A stretch of DNA of 64,000 nt, from NCBI GenBank assembly GCA_029204225.1, contig CM055099.1, positions 49,464,014 to 49,528,013 on the forward strand, given 5' to 3'. The notes below the pieces were generated by a model. The model was not told the DNA's origin, searched no databases, and saw only the letters and a list, made by a program, of their open reading frames with translations. Each line of letters starts with the position of its first letter. The stretch's first letter is position 1. The translations under genes were made by a program, and so were the position numbers. This document shows positions 45,600 through 56,659 of this stretch, one piece after another. The DNA comes from Diphasiastrum complanatum (taxonomy: Eukaryota > Streptophyta > Lycopodiopsida > Lycopodiales > Lycopodiaceae).

Positions 45600-46580
45600 A
45601 AATAGTTTCTACCCATCCTAAGATCCATGATCTAGGACTGTGCGAATACTCTATTTTTCAACTCTTGAACACCTCTCTACCAAAGTTGAGGGTAGCACTT
45701 GCCATTGTGATTTTTTTGTCTAACTACCATTCGTACGACGTAAAAATATCTACTCTTGGACCTATTTTACACTTTTTTTGCAGGAGTGTGAATCAATCTC
45801 TATCACCAGTGGTAAGATACAGAGCAAAAATGGCTACTTTTGCATATTTCATCATGATAAGTATTCGCATAGAGGTAAAACATCTATAAACGACTCCCAA
45901 CAAAAATTTTAACACCTGTGCAAATACTCTACTTACATCTCTTGACCAAGAATTCGCAAAAGGCCCTCTTAAAATTATCAAAAAGGGCCTATTCAAATAG
46001 GTTGGATGTACTTTTGCCCTAAGGACCAGAGGCTCTAGAAATATCAAGAAAGTCCAAAGAAGGTGAGAGAAACATAGCAACCTCCTCCAAATTATTTTAC
46101 GGTACAAATTCTTGATCTTTCCTCGAATAAAACTCGCATGGTACATGCACAGTCTATTTTTGGCAAGGTTGGCCTTTGTGCATACCTCTTACCTTGCGTG
46201 CAAATTCTCTAGAGCTAAAACTAGCAGAGTCATACCCCAGTACCACTCGAAAGATCAAAATTTGGAAACTTAGCATCATCAATCCAAGCACGAAAATAAG
46301 ATCTGTCACCGCCAAAAGTGAACCAATGAGATATCTTTATACTTAGGCCTATACATATTCACAATTACCATCAACAGCTTGGTCACCTATTCCTACCTCG
46401 TCTAGTTGGGAGAAGCCTTAGGTATATTCAATAGGGATTGCCTTGGATATAACCTGGTAGGGCACCATAGATAAGCAAGAATAGGATATCACACTCAATA
46501 TCCACCATCCATCACCTAAGTATATTGATTTTCTGCTAGAGCACCACGAGTGAGAAGTCATATCAGCCTCCTCCTAAAGT
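45600..46580. other. Probable gypsy leader or untranslated sequence
   Basis: No gene seen. It contains GTGCAAATACTCT-type echoes of the minisatellite and lies immediately upstream of a gypsy-type gag, so it may be that element's leader or LTR. No primer site was identified. Confidence 0.35.
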
Positions 46581-46589
46581 GAAAAGAAG

Positions 46590-47289
46590 TATTCCATGGA
46601 TTGATGCACCAAAATATGATGGGGAATCCAACCCCATATGATTTCTTCAAGACTTCAAAAATGCTTGTACGTTCTACGACGATAGTTCTGAAGCTGAAAA
46701 GCTCAGACTTGGCGATGTAAAGGAATGGTATCTGAATCTTGAAAAGTCAGACATAGCCATGTGGATTGCACTCACGGCGGCCTTGAACAAAAGGTTTAAC
46801 CCAAAGCCCTTTCATTCAACTCACGCATATCCAAATGAAGAGTAAGGAGTCAATACACACCTATATTGAGCATTTTAAACGTCTCAAGGTAGAGTGTGTC
46901 GGCGATAAAATCACCGAAAAAAAGGCCATTACATTATTCCTCGTCAGATGGGTCTGACACAGACCACCTGGACTCCAAAATACGCACTAAACTACATTGG
47001 TAATTCACTTGCGGTGAGGTCAGAACAATACCAACCTAGGCCAACATGCACAGCTCCTCATCAACCTCAATCCTTAGATTTTGTAAACCAACCGACACCA
47101 CTTTTACATCCTCAACCAGATTTAAGACCGATCGCTCCCCATCCAACACAACAGCCTTTTGTAGAGAGTCAACATATTGCTACATTGTCTATCACACAAG
47201 TTGATTCCGACTACATAGACCCAGTGATGTACTATATAGAAGATACCAATGTGCCTGCTCATCAAGTTGATCTGTTTGCACCTTACTAA
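46590..47289 (+). pseudogene. Ty3/gypsy-type gag fragment
   Basis: The plus strand encodes DAPKYDGESNP, a stop, then FLQDFKNACTFYDDSSEAEK, VKEWYLNLEKSDIAMWIALT and LNKRFNPKPF, then in another frame QMKSKESIHTYIEHFKRLK and ITEKKAITLFL. This is the order of a Retrotrans_gag (PF03732-like) capsid domain: the P-x-F-x-G start, the W-x-x-L-x-x-x-F centre, then Q-x-x-x-x-S-x-x-x-Y. A Pro/Gln-rich open stretch follows to 47289. At least one stop and two frameshifts are present; zinc knuckle and pol are absent. Confidence 0.75.
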
Positions 47290-49050
47290 AACTAGTAGTA
47301 TTAGATGTGTCTAGGCTCGTCTAGTCTTACTGATTCTTTTATCATCCACGAATACATAGTTGCTTCCAATCCAAATAGAGTTACATCCTATCTAACAACC
47401 ATGTAAGGTCTATCTCAAACACCATCCATAGATAAGACCGAGAATGTAGTACCTTAGATTTGTGTCTTCATTATGTCTCTATGACCAAACAATTGATATC
47501 ATACCCTGGAGCCAAGTTTTGAGCTACCGCCACACATTTGTCTTATTGCATGTTATGTAAATGTTACACATTATGACTTTAATTTTTCTTTTGTAACACT
47601 GTAGCTATGGCCTTGTGCCATGTTCGATACTGGATTGCAAGAGTTTGGTTTAAAAGTGTCATGCAATTCCTTCTATGGCGTTATCTGCTACAATTTCTCA
47701 TTTTTTCTCTTATTTCAAATTTTGTCCTGTCAACTATGTCGTTGGTTTCTGTCTGTTTGTTGTTCTATTGTCATATGGTTTGGTGTGTCTTCTTTTGCAG
47801 CCGCACTATAGGTGCTATTTCATTGGCAATTTTTTCTACTTCTACAGTTGCAATATCACACAAATTGTCATTGGGATATATCTCTACATCTTTACCAATG
47901 ATTTCAATAACTTTCAATAGGGACACAAAGAGCAGTCAAGAGAATTCAATAACAAATGCTCAGTTTGGCAACAAAAGGAGCATCTTATCAGACTGCAACC
48001 ATGATCGAGCAATAGATCCATCTTTCCAACAAGATGGAATATTTGCAACAACACCACCACTGCCATCATCAATTAGCAGTTGGTTTTACTTAAGCGATAC
48101 AATATCCACACTTTTCCAATTGTCTCACCCTGGCCATCACATCATCAATAAAGTGGCAGCTTGTACCAGTGAAGGGCTCTCAAGTCATATCAGAGGCAAA
48201 AGCTATGTGCAAACTGACGCAGATGACAAGTTTTCCTACCAATGCAAACAACGATGCTTTTTTGAGCAATAATCATAATAGCCCGTACTACTATTGTTGT
48301 ACATCATCCATTCAATCATCTACGGAGGCCACAAGAAGTACAAGTTATCAACGTGTGAAATCCCATAGGCATACGTAAAATCTCACATCAATCAAAGATT
48401 GAAGTTCTGAGTGCACAACCTCAATGACAAAACTATTCTCAAAGGCGATCAATGATGATTCCATGGAGAATTGTACACATAGCATTGGTTATAGTGGACA
48501 AATATGGAAGATCACACAAGACTCATCTCATTCCTTTTTTTTTATCCATTCATTCCCTCATGTTCCACCATATAATACATCTTGAAGCTTCATCTCACTC
48601 CCCCATCCTTGTCTCAAGTCCTCATTCCCCCCCGATGGATCAATTTGAACTTGCTCTCATTTATCAACTATAGTACTTCGTGAAGCACACAAATCTACGA
48701 CATCTGCAGCATACCACTGATATAGTTTAGCGCTTGAAGCAACAACATCAAGGATGTTAGAGTTTCTCAACAATGATTATGAGCCATGTCTTAGATTCCA
48801 AAAAGAAAAAATAGAGGCCACACATGCCTCTATACATTTGCAACTGCTTGAAGGGCTCTCGAACTCCGTGACGAATTCAAACAGCTGCAAGAAATGTCAA
48901 ATGAAAAATCTCTATTGAGAAAAGTGCTTTCAAAAGACAGTAATGAGCAAAGAAATTTTGATCCATCCAGCCACTTCCATATATCCACGTTCATCACTTT
49001 CGAGATTACAACAGCCCCTATCACACCCACTCCATCTTCCTCTCATCCAA
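47290..49050 (+). other. Unidentified sequence with a 221-codon ORF
   Basis: An ATG at 47607 opens 221 codons to 48272. The N-terminal half is hydrophobic (several Leu/Phe/Ile-rich stretches), the C-terminal half Ser/Thr/Gln-rich. No domain is recognised and the composition suggests chance. From about 48840 to 49050 a short open reading (ELRDEFKQLQEMSNEKSLLR, then Pro/Thr-rich) resembles a coiled coil, similar in style to the H ORF but not alignable by eye. Confidence 0.25.
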
Positions 49051-49054
49051 AAAC

Positions 49055-50770
49055 TTAACCTCATAGCTTTAGCACTTTTACATAGAGTCCTATTATTTCT
49101 TTCAGCTACTCCATTTTGTTGTGGGGTCCTTGATGTTGTATACTCTCTCTTGATCCCATGCTCCTCACAAAAGGCCTTGAACTTGTTAGATATGTACTCA
49201 CCACCATTGTCACCTCTCATGCACTTGATCTTTGTGGAAAATTGGTTCTCCCTTGCATTCTTGAACTTGACAAAGACATCATACACTTCATCCTTGCTCT
49301 TTAGTAGATAAACCCAACAAAATCTACTAAAATCATCAATGAATGTTACATACATCTTAGCTCCACTATTGCTAATTGTAGTAAATCCATGAATATCCAA
49401 ATGTACAAGTTGAAAGGCTTTGTAGATCTAGAAGTAGATATAGTATAAGGTAGTCTATGTGACTTAGACAAAGCACAAGACTCACAAACATGCTTGACAT
49501 TACTTAAGGAACTTGGAAGACCAATCACAACCTTCTTACTTGCCATTACCTCCAATGACTTGAAGTTGAGGTGTCCCATCCTTTTGTGCCAAACCTCTTG
49601 AATAGAAATTTTCTCCCTTGCAACACATCCAACTTGGTTAGCAATAACACAAGCATCTAGTTTGAACAACTTCCCTTGCCTTTTACCTTTTCCAATCAAG
49701 ACATCCTTCTTTTTGATCACAAGTATCTCCATCAAACTCCACCTTGAGGACTTTACTTAGCATTTGGCTCACACTAAGCAAATTCTTGGTAATAGATGGA
49801 ATAACAAGACATCCTCCAAATGAACATTCCTATTTGTAGAGAGAGAAATAGGAATTCTGCCAATCCCTTTGATTGCACACTCACCATCATTGGTCGTGTA
49901 GATCACCCTCTTGTGAAGACATCACAAAAGCATCATCATTTGCATCTTGAACATCCAAACCATCCTCATCAAGAGTAAGATTACCTTGCTTGTCTCCTTG
50001 ATCTCTCTTCTTCTTGTAGCACTCACTTGCAAAGTGTTCTTTGATGCCACAATAGAAGCACTTGAGCTCTGATCTATCCTTGTTTTTGCCACTTGAAGAA
50101 GCATCCACTTGATCTTGTCCTTTAGACCACTTACTTTTGGTTTTGCCCTTTGAGAACATAGCATCCTCTTGAAGTGTCGATGTAGATCCACCTCTTGCTT
50201 GAAGCCTATATTCCTCATTGATCAAGATCTCTTGAAGATCCATCAAACTTGGCAAAGTCTTTTGAATGGAAATACTTTGAACAATATTAGCATGAGCATT
50301 CAACAAGCCATTGAGAATCACTTGAATAAGCTCTCCTTCCTTAATGCTTCATCTATGCAAGCTAACTCATCATTCAATGCTTTCATTCTCAAAACAAAAG
50401 TACTTGGACTCCCTTCATTCTTTTGCAAACAAGAAAAGATTTTCCTTCTTAGAGTCAACACTCTAGAAGTAGACTTGGATTTATAAAAATTCTTCAATGA
50501 ATTCCAAGCTTCCAAAAATGATGTGCACTTACCAACTTCCTTGAGAAGTTCATTGGTAACATTCATCTTTATCATGTGTAGAGCCTTCTTGGCCCTCTTG
50601 TCATGCCTCATTTGATCTTGTTGTGTTGCTAGTCTCTCCTCCAAACCTACAACAATATCCAAAACATCATTCATCTCAAGAAGTGACTCCATCCTCACTT
50701 TCCACAATGAATAGTTACTTGAGGTAAGCCTATCATTGGCTTCCAACATGACTCCAATTGAGGTTGCCAT
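49055..50770 (-). pseudogene. copia A gag-integrase remnant
   Basis: Gag MATSIGVMLEANDRLTSSNY starts at 50770; a frameshift lies near 50345. The knuckle is CFYCGIKEHFASEC (~50040), with the Gly before His replaced by Glu. About 135 bp covering the retropepsin site WWIDSGASSHMT, present at 22.2 kb, are deleted at about 49914. Pre-integrase (EVWHKRMGHLNFKSLEVMA) and integrase (FITFIDD-like VTFIDDFSRFCWVYLL, RGDNGGEYISNKF, TPQQNGVAERNNRT) retain catalytic residues up to the break after KAMRLS. Confidence 0.88.
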
Positions 50771-51396
50771 GTAGCAATGACCTGATCTTCTCTTTTAACC
50801 TGCTTCAATGCACAAAGCACTCCTTTGAACAACAACAAATGCTTTCAAAAGAAATCACCAAGATTTGAAACTATCTCACAAATTCTCTTCTAGCACTTAT
50901 CCAAGCAAATCAACACATAGAATCATGGAATCTTGATCAACCTATGATTTATCCTCAATCTAATGACTTTTGCCACTTCCTAAAATTGAAACACACTCAA
51001 ATGAAGTCCAGCAACCTCACTATCTAGAGATCCAATCAAAATTAGGGTTTTGACAAAATCACAAAAAATTGACTATTCCAAATCTACATGCAAATGCTGA
51101 AAATTTGATATGCAATCTATAAGCCACCACTTAGGCTGAACCAATTATCCAAAAATCGGCCAAATCCAGTATGTGAATTCAAAAATCGGAATTGAACAAG
51201 TATATTGACCTATTTAGTGTTTTGATCTACAAAAGATCCAATCTACAAAAGCAAAAAATCCGATTTTGGTGTAGAATCCTCTCTAGCATGCTCTAGACTT
51301 GATATCTTCACCAAATCATTGATAGATCTGATTTCCTCCTTCATAACTTGAAACACAAGCTCTGATACCATGTGAAAGATTTCAGATCCTTAAGAT
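49055..51396 (-). mobile_element. copia family A, second copy, both ends truncated
   Basis: The minus-strand order is 26 bp of LTR (51371-51396, TGTGAAAGATTTCAGATCC), primer-site complement 51359-51370, leader without the integrase-fragment insertion seen at 23.3 kb, gag (from ATG 50770), zinc knuckle, pre-integrase and integrase to about 49055. RT, RNase H and the 3' LTR are missing. It is very similar to 20459-24210. Confidence 0.9.
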
Positions 51397-51772
51397 GGTG
51401 ATCCGTTTTGGGCTACCACCCTTTACCAAAGGTCTTTTCCCTGGCTGCCTGTGAGAGTGACCTTCCCTCTCGAGTCCCCATGTGGTATCTAAGTGGTCTC
51501 TAACTTTGACTATAACTAACTTGACCATGTGCATATAGAGCTAGGTCCTAGCAAAGGCAAGGCCAAAAACCAGTGCTCCAGAAAATCTGCAAACCATAGG
51601 AATGGAACTAACAAGTTTTCTCAAAAACTGGCATCATAAAATGTCTAATGGTTTTTTAAACAAGCATGTATACCTTGTTATAAACAGGTTTCTGGAGCAG
51701 TAAGCACTGCCAAAAACTTGCACATTTAACTAAATAATATAGTAACATTATCTTAGATGAGTAATATTATTA
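51397..51772. other. Non-coding gap
   Basis: Sequence between the truncated LTR and the SINE. No gene, RNA gene or repeat copy recognised. Confidence 0.5.
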
Positions 51773-51773
51773 T

Positions 51774-51976
51774 TCCATCGCAACGTGGTGCTTGGGTAGA
51801 GTGGTTGACTGCGACCGACAAGGCACATGCTCGATTCCCAGCCGTTGTGTAGTGACATCTTAAAAGCTTGCTCTTCACTTGGCATTGCCCAATGACGTTG
51901 TCAAGCTATATATGTTATGTATAACCCACTAGTGGCGTAACTCTACATAAAAATAAAGAGTATTATTATTATTATG
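51774..51976 (+). mobile_element. tRNA-derived SINE
   Basis: The 5' part has Pol III promoter boxes: A-box-like GTGCTTGGGTAGAGTGG (about 51788-51804) and B-box-like GCTCGATTCCCA (about 51829-51840), with tRNA-like spacing. An unrelated body of ~110 bp follows and an (ATT)n tail at 51960-51976. Flanking AGTAATATTATTATT (about 51760-51774) and AGTATTATTATTATT (about 51959-51973) look like a target duplication merged with the tail. It lacks a full acceptor and T arm, so it is not a tRNA gene. The parental tRNA cannot be told. Confidence 0.75.
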
Positions 51977-51987
51977 CAAATAGAGTC

Positions 51988-52506
51988 TTGGGTAATAGGC
52001 AGACTCCAAAGTTTTCGACCGTTTGTGGTCACTTTCCAAGACCAAGCATTTCACCTCCAAATTCTCTAGGACGTGACCGTGCTATCATATCCACCGTCGA
52101 GTTCTCCAGCATCGAACGGCGCTCGCTCCTCTCTCCTTCTCCTTCTCCTTCTTTGCCCCCCTCCTCCTTGTGCGATCGATGGTCTTTGCAGCTGCAGTGT
52201 GAAAGCGGTGGTGCAGTGGCCGCCTTCGATCATCGCTTCAGGTTTGTGACCTCTGCGCTTTCCATTGCTTTCCATTTTCTTTACTGTCAATTCTTTTGCA
52301 GATTATCAATTAAAGTAGGTTTTTCCGATTACATCATTCAGGCGCCTGTACCGGTGCTAAAAAGTTTTTCTTTTACTGCAAGTGATCAAGAGTGTAGAAT
52401 AGATGGTGCTGGAACCATTCCTTTATATCTAGAACCTTCTGAAAATGGATCTAGACAATGTGCTTTATGTTTCATCAATCACCAAGACCTTGCTAAGTGT
52501 TGGTGA
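51988..52506 (+). pseudogene. Chimeric ORF: unknown 5' part joined to copia protease-region scrap
   Basis: A 172-codon open frame has two parts. The first (to about 52360) is Ser/Pro-rich with a CT-rich tract, resembling a 5' UTR or first exon of a gene. There is a GT donor-like CTTCAG|GTTTGT at 52242 and an acceptor-like TTTTGCAG at 52302. The second (52365-52500) encodes FTASDQECRIDGAGTIPLYL, parallel to copia C at 37710 (FTASDQECEIVGVGSIPLCL). Whether the first part is host sequence is unproven. Confidence 0.4.
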
Positions 52507-52511
52507 ACTAA

Positions 52512-52859
52512 TTGGATTCCCATCAACACGTAACTGAATGTCGAGAAAACCTAGCAAGATTGAGAGAGTGGAGCAAAAATATCATGTGGCAGTTCTTTCT
52601 TTATGATACGTTGGAGCAAGAAAGAAAGGACTCTCTGGTAACCAACCGGCCGAGATCACCTGCAGAGGCTTGGCACCAGAATGTGATTGACATAATCAAT
52701 TGCAATACTGGCCTTGCTGAAGGTGCGATTGGAGCAGACGCCGCCGGTAGGATCAATCTAACAGCGACTAAAGAAACTGCGAGAACAGGCGAGATCGATC
52801 TCCGCGACTGGAGTAACAACGAGAATCAACAGAATCAATTTGAGCTACATTCTGGTTAG
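52512..52859 (+). CDS. Hypothetical ORF, unknown product
   Basis: A 115-codon frame without ATG at its start (TTG), G/C-richer than the surroundings and hydrophilic (TNRPRSPAEAWHQNVIDIIN, RINLTATKETARTGEIDLRD). No domain is recognised. It follows the copia scrap and ends before a poly(A) tract at 52933-52950, so it could be part of a retrotransposed transcript. Low confidence as a gene. Confidence 0.2.
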   Translation: MDSHQHVTECRENLARLREWSKNIMWQFFLYDTLEQERKDSLVTNRPRSPAEAWHQNVIDIINCNTGLAEGAIGADAAGRINLTATKETARTGEIDLRDWSNNENQQNQFELHSG

Positions 52860-53035
52860 CTCACCAATTCACTTGCAGGAATGTCGTAGATCAGAGATCT
52901 ATCTTACAAGAACCCAATTCGTCTCCAACACCACAAAAAAAAAAAAAAAACAAGAACATTGTGGTATTATGCCAAAAAGGCCTTGTCATAACCTGAAATT
53001 GTTGGAATGAAAAAGATAAATTATCTAAAAAATAA

Positions 53036-53065
53036 CTAGCGAAGTGTGCCTGTCGATGACGGGCG
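53036..53065 (-). mobile_element. Helitron 3' terminus, minus strand
   Basis: Read on the minus strand: hairpin GCCCGTC-ATC-GACAGGC (53064-53048, one stem mismatch), eight bases, then CTAG (53039-53036) followed by T. The core and spacing match the plus-strand end at 41043-41072. The element body would extend toward higher coordinates, and its TC start was not found. Confidence 0.62.
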
Positions 53066-53312
53066 GCCGAGTGTGTGCCTTAACACCAAGCATTGAAGCC
53101 TCAAATTTGATTCTAAGGTCTGGATACTACGTGTCTTGCTATCGCTGATTAGGTACCTACTATTGTGTTTCAAAACAATTCTCGAACAGCTCTTCAAGTT
53201 TCAATATTTTCAAGTTATGACTTATGATAGTGAGCATTGAAGCCATTGAGCACTATGCATTTGTTATTTAGGAATCAATAGTTAGGAGATAAAACCTGAT
53301 TCATGTGAGGAT

Positions 53313-54416
53313 GTGAGAAAGGCACAAATTCCAACCACTTTGAAAACCAAGAAGGGTAAGAAGCGCGGTCCAGACCAAGCAAAATATTTTGACGAATTAG
53401 ATCAAGCAGCGTCGGAACCCAAGAAGCCGAAGAGAAAGAGATTCAAGAAATCTCCATCCCGGGAAAAGGCTAAGAGAGAGAACTTATGTTTTGTCTGTAA
53501 AAAGCCTAGACATATGATGAAATTTTGTCCAGAAAGGAAAAAAGTGTCTGCTCACATGATTGAAATCCCAGGAGGCAATGGTAAGACTTTGGAAATTAAC
53601 TTGACTGATTGTGAGTGTGAATGTTCTTTTAGTACTACTTCTTTCTTGCCTAATGAACTTTCTTGTTTGATTGGCACAGTTAAAGATCAAGAAGTGAGTA
53701 TTTTATTGGACAGTGGTTCAACTCATAATTTTATTAATTCTCGTCTTGTGCAGAAACTCAGCTTGAAAATTGAAGCCAGCAATCATAGATATAAAGTTTA
53801 TCTAGCTTCAGGAGTAGAGTTGGAGACTTGGAACGTAAAAGTCTCGAAGCTCCCAGTTTTGATGCAAGGACACATGGAATTAGTTAATTTTCATGTTTTA
53901 GACCTAGCTTGTATTGATTTAATCTTAGGTTACGAATGGTTATTATCGCCTTCTCTGTTAATTGATTTTGAGAAGCATGTTCTCACTTTCAAGGAGGGTG
54001 ATAAGGTAGTTACATTATTTGGCAGTAATTTTGTACGTGCGTTGGATCAAATTTCTATAGTTAATGAATTGGAAACATTGGATTATTCTGAGTATGAAGT
54101 TTTTTCAATTTGTGCTATTCCAGTTGTGGATGTTTCTGAAATGAATCTAAATGGTTGTGAATTCTCAGCAATTCTTAACTCAGTAAATTTAGATCATGAA
54201 CAAGCAGTGAAAGAACAGATCATAAATGAATTTAGGGATGTTTTTCCATCTGAATTACCGCATGGTTTACAAACGTCTAGGTCAATAGAGCACAAGATTG
54301 AGTTAATTCCAGGAAGTCAACCTGTCTCTAGACAACCTTATAGGTTCTCTCAGAAAGAGGAGACAGATTTCAAATCAAATAGAAAACTATCTGAGGATGA
54401 GACATATACAACCTAG
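53313..54416 (+). pseudogene. gypsy gag end and aspartic protease
   Basis: A basic Lys-rich segment leads to CCHC knuckle CFVCKKPRHMMKFC (~53488). The retropepsin motif LLDSGSTHNFINSRL lies at ~53703, followed by LDLACIDLILGYEWL, equivalent to the ILGMDWL end of the protease. The linker to RT contains [20 protein letters not shown], the typical start of gypsy RT. The first codon is GTG and the real start is upstream, in lost sequence. The frame ends in a stop at 54416. Confidence 0.88.
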
Positions 54417-55448
54417 TAAATCACCATGGGGTGCTCCTGTTCTTCTTAAAGCGAAGAAAGATGGAGGTTCCCGGATGTGCGTGGATTACAAGGGGCTTAA
54501 TAAAGTGACTATAAAGAATAAATATCCATTACCCAGGATGGATGACCTTGTAGATCGCTTGGGTGGAGCACGGTATTTCACCAAGATAGATCTCAGGACA
54601 GGGTACCATCAAATAAGAATTAAGTCGGAAGATGTCCAAAAGACATGATTTCGTTCTAGATTTGGTCATTATGAATTTCTAGTGTTGCCATTTGGATTAA
54701 GGAATGCTCCAGCAACGTTCCAACGAATAATGAACGATTTATTACGTCCATATTTGGGGAAGTTTGTGGTTGTATTCTTAGACGACATTCTCGTTCACAG
54801 TAAATCCTTGGTGGAACATGTAGAACACTTAAAAATCGTCTTGATGAAACTCCATCGGGAGTTACTCTACGCTAAAGAGTCCAAGTGTGAATTCTTTAAG
54901 CAAGAGTTGCTTTATCTCGGTCATAAGATCACAGTAAATGGGATCAAGATTGATGAGGATAAAATCAAGATTGTGATTGAGTGGCCAATTCCAGGAACTG
55001 TGAGGCAAGTAAAGTCTTTTTTAGGTTTTACACTTTTCTGCAAGAAATTTATTGAGGATTATGCTAAGTTAGCAGCACCGCTTAATAATCTGACAAAAGG
55101 AATTGTTAATAGAAAGAAAAAGAGGAATCAACCTAGTCCGCCTGTTGTTTGGAACGAGGAATTGAATCAATGTTTTGAGAAACTTAACAATGATTGTTTC
55201 AGCTCCCATGTTACAAATTGCAAATCTAGATTTACCTTACGTCGTTGTGAGAACGGACGCAAGTGATGTTGCAATTGGAGCGGCTCTATTACAAATGGAT
55301 AGGCCACTAGCGTTTGAGAGCAAAAAATTTACTGGTCTTCAGTTGCGTTATACTACTCTGGAAAATGAATTGTTTGTTGTAGTCAATGCACTTAAAACCT
55401 GGATACACTACTTGTATGGTGGTAAGTTTGTAGTGTATACGGATCACT
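54397..55448 (+). pseudogene. gypsy reverse transcriptase and RNase H start
   Basis: RT covers [53 protein letters not shown], then a TGA, LPFGLRNAPATFQRIMND and the catalytic box VVVFLDDILVHS (~54780). The connection domain has YLGHKITVNGIKIDEDKIKI. A frameshift near 55200 leads to RNase H with VVVRTDASDVAIGAALLQ and the Glu segment RYTTLENELFVVVNALK, ending at TDH followed by a TAG (55448). Confidence 0.9.
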
Positions 55449-56315
55449 AGCCTCTTAAGTATTTTTGTAATCAACATGATCTTCGGGGGAGAAAAGCTCG
55501 ATGGGCTGAATTGATGCAAGAGATCGATCATGAAATCCGTTACATAAGAGGCAGCTCTAATCAAGTTGCAGATGCTCTTAGTCGGATTGGTGAACTGAAT
55601 GAGTTGTCATTCACCCAGATTTTTACGGATCTATATCTTTTGCTGAGAGGAGAATATGAATCAGATTCCCATTTTGGTCACATTTGGAACATTGTTCAGA
55701 CCGGAAGAAATGTGGATAGTGTTGAGGCAGAAACACAGGGGACTCAACTAACTAAGAAAGATAAGAAGATTGTAGAACAGTTCACCATTCGAGATGGATT
55801 ACTATTTCGGAATGGGAAAGTTTGTGTACCTGGAGATGATGAGCTCAAAGGGAAGATTTTGTTTGAATGTCATGACATACCCTGTGCAGGACATCCCGGT
55901 ATACACAGGACTCTGGACTTGGTTAAGAGGGAATTTTATTGGCCAAAGCTCAAGCCATATGTCGAGTCATATGTTGTTAAATGCAAGCCCTGTCAACTAG
56001 CAAAGGCTGAACGCCATAAGGTTGGTGGTTTGTTGCATCCATTAGATATCCCAGATAAGAAATGGGAAAGCATATCTATGGATTTTGTAGTTGGACTTCC
56101 AAAGACCCAACGGCAAAATGATTCTATTTGGGTTGTAGTGGATCAGTTAACTAAGTTAGCTGCATTCATACCAGTCAAGTCAACTATAAAGGCTTCTGAT
56201 TTAGCCCAGATCTTTGTTGAAAGATTATTTCGGTTGTATGGTCTGCCAAGTGACATTGTTAGTGATAGAGATCCTAAGTTCACAGGTCACTTTTGGTCAA
56301 CAGTAATCAATTTCA
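55449..56315 (+). pseudogene. gypsy RNase H end and integrase, C-terminally cut
   Basis: RNase H finishes with IRYIRGSSNQVADALSRIG. The integrase HHCC zinc finger is intact: HDIPCAGHPGIHRTL, then CKPCQLAKAERHK (55870-56020). The catalytic core has the first Asp in SMDFVVGLPKTQ and the second in SDRDPKFTGHFWST. Reading breaks right after HFWST, before the third catalytic residue; that part is found reversed at 56464-56658. Confidence 0.9.
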
Positions 56316-56658
56316 AAATCTCTTAAGATCGGTATAGTGTTTAGCTCTATCTTGAGCACTACGGATACTATCCTTAGCCACTTGCAACATTTCTTGCATA
56401 TCATGCAAAAAAACAGCAACCTTCTGGATCTTAATAGACTTCGTCTCAACATTTACTGGAGATCTAGGTTAAGCATAAAGGACTGTAACCTGTAGCAGAA
56501 TGTTTTCTACTATTATATGCAAACTCAACCAGTGGGAGATAATCTTCCCAATGAGATTGCGTGTGAGAAACATACGTCCTCAAAATATCTTCCATAGTTT
56601 GATTAGTCCTTTCTGTCTGGCCATCTGATTCAGGATGATCAGAAGATCTTAAACTCAA
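56315..56658 (-). pseudogene. gypsy integrase C-terminal part, inverted
   Basis: On the minus strand 56655-56464 encodes SDHPESDGQTERTNQTMEDI (catalytic Glu in QTER) and WEDYLPLVEFAYNSRKHSAT. After a stop, lower coordinates continue with MQEMLQVAKDSIRSAQDRAKHYTDL, the usual downstream helix. It is exactly the piece that should follow HFWST of the plus-strand element, which suggests a local inversion of ~350 bp rather than an unrelated insertion. It could also be a second, fragmentary gypsy. Confidence 0.8.
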
Positions 56659-56659
56659 A

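Larger units (their letters stand above)
53313..56315 (+). mobile_element. Ty3/gypsy gag-pol, 5'- and 3'-truncated
   Basis: The plus-strand order is gag zinc knuckle, protease, RT, RNase H, integrase, which is the gypsy order. The capsid part of gag, primer site and 5' LTR are missing before 53313. The integrase ends abruptly at about 56305, and its C-terminal continuation lies inverted at 56315-56658. No LTR was found. Stops lie at 54414, 54645 and 55448 and a frameshift near 55200. Confidence 0.9.

Noticed and set aside
47607-48272. 221-codon plus-strand ORF as a membrane protein gene
   Set aside because: Hydrophobicity follows T-rich composition, no domain or splice context, and it lies in decayed gypsy sequence; kept only as an unidentified stretch.
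51781-51850. tRNA gene
   Set aside because: A and B boxes are present but no acceptor stem or T-arm pairing closes, and sequence continues into a body and (ATT)n tail with flanking repeats, which is a SINE.
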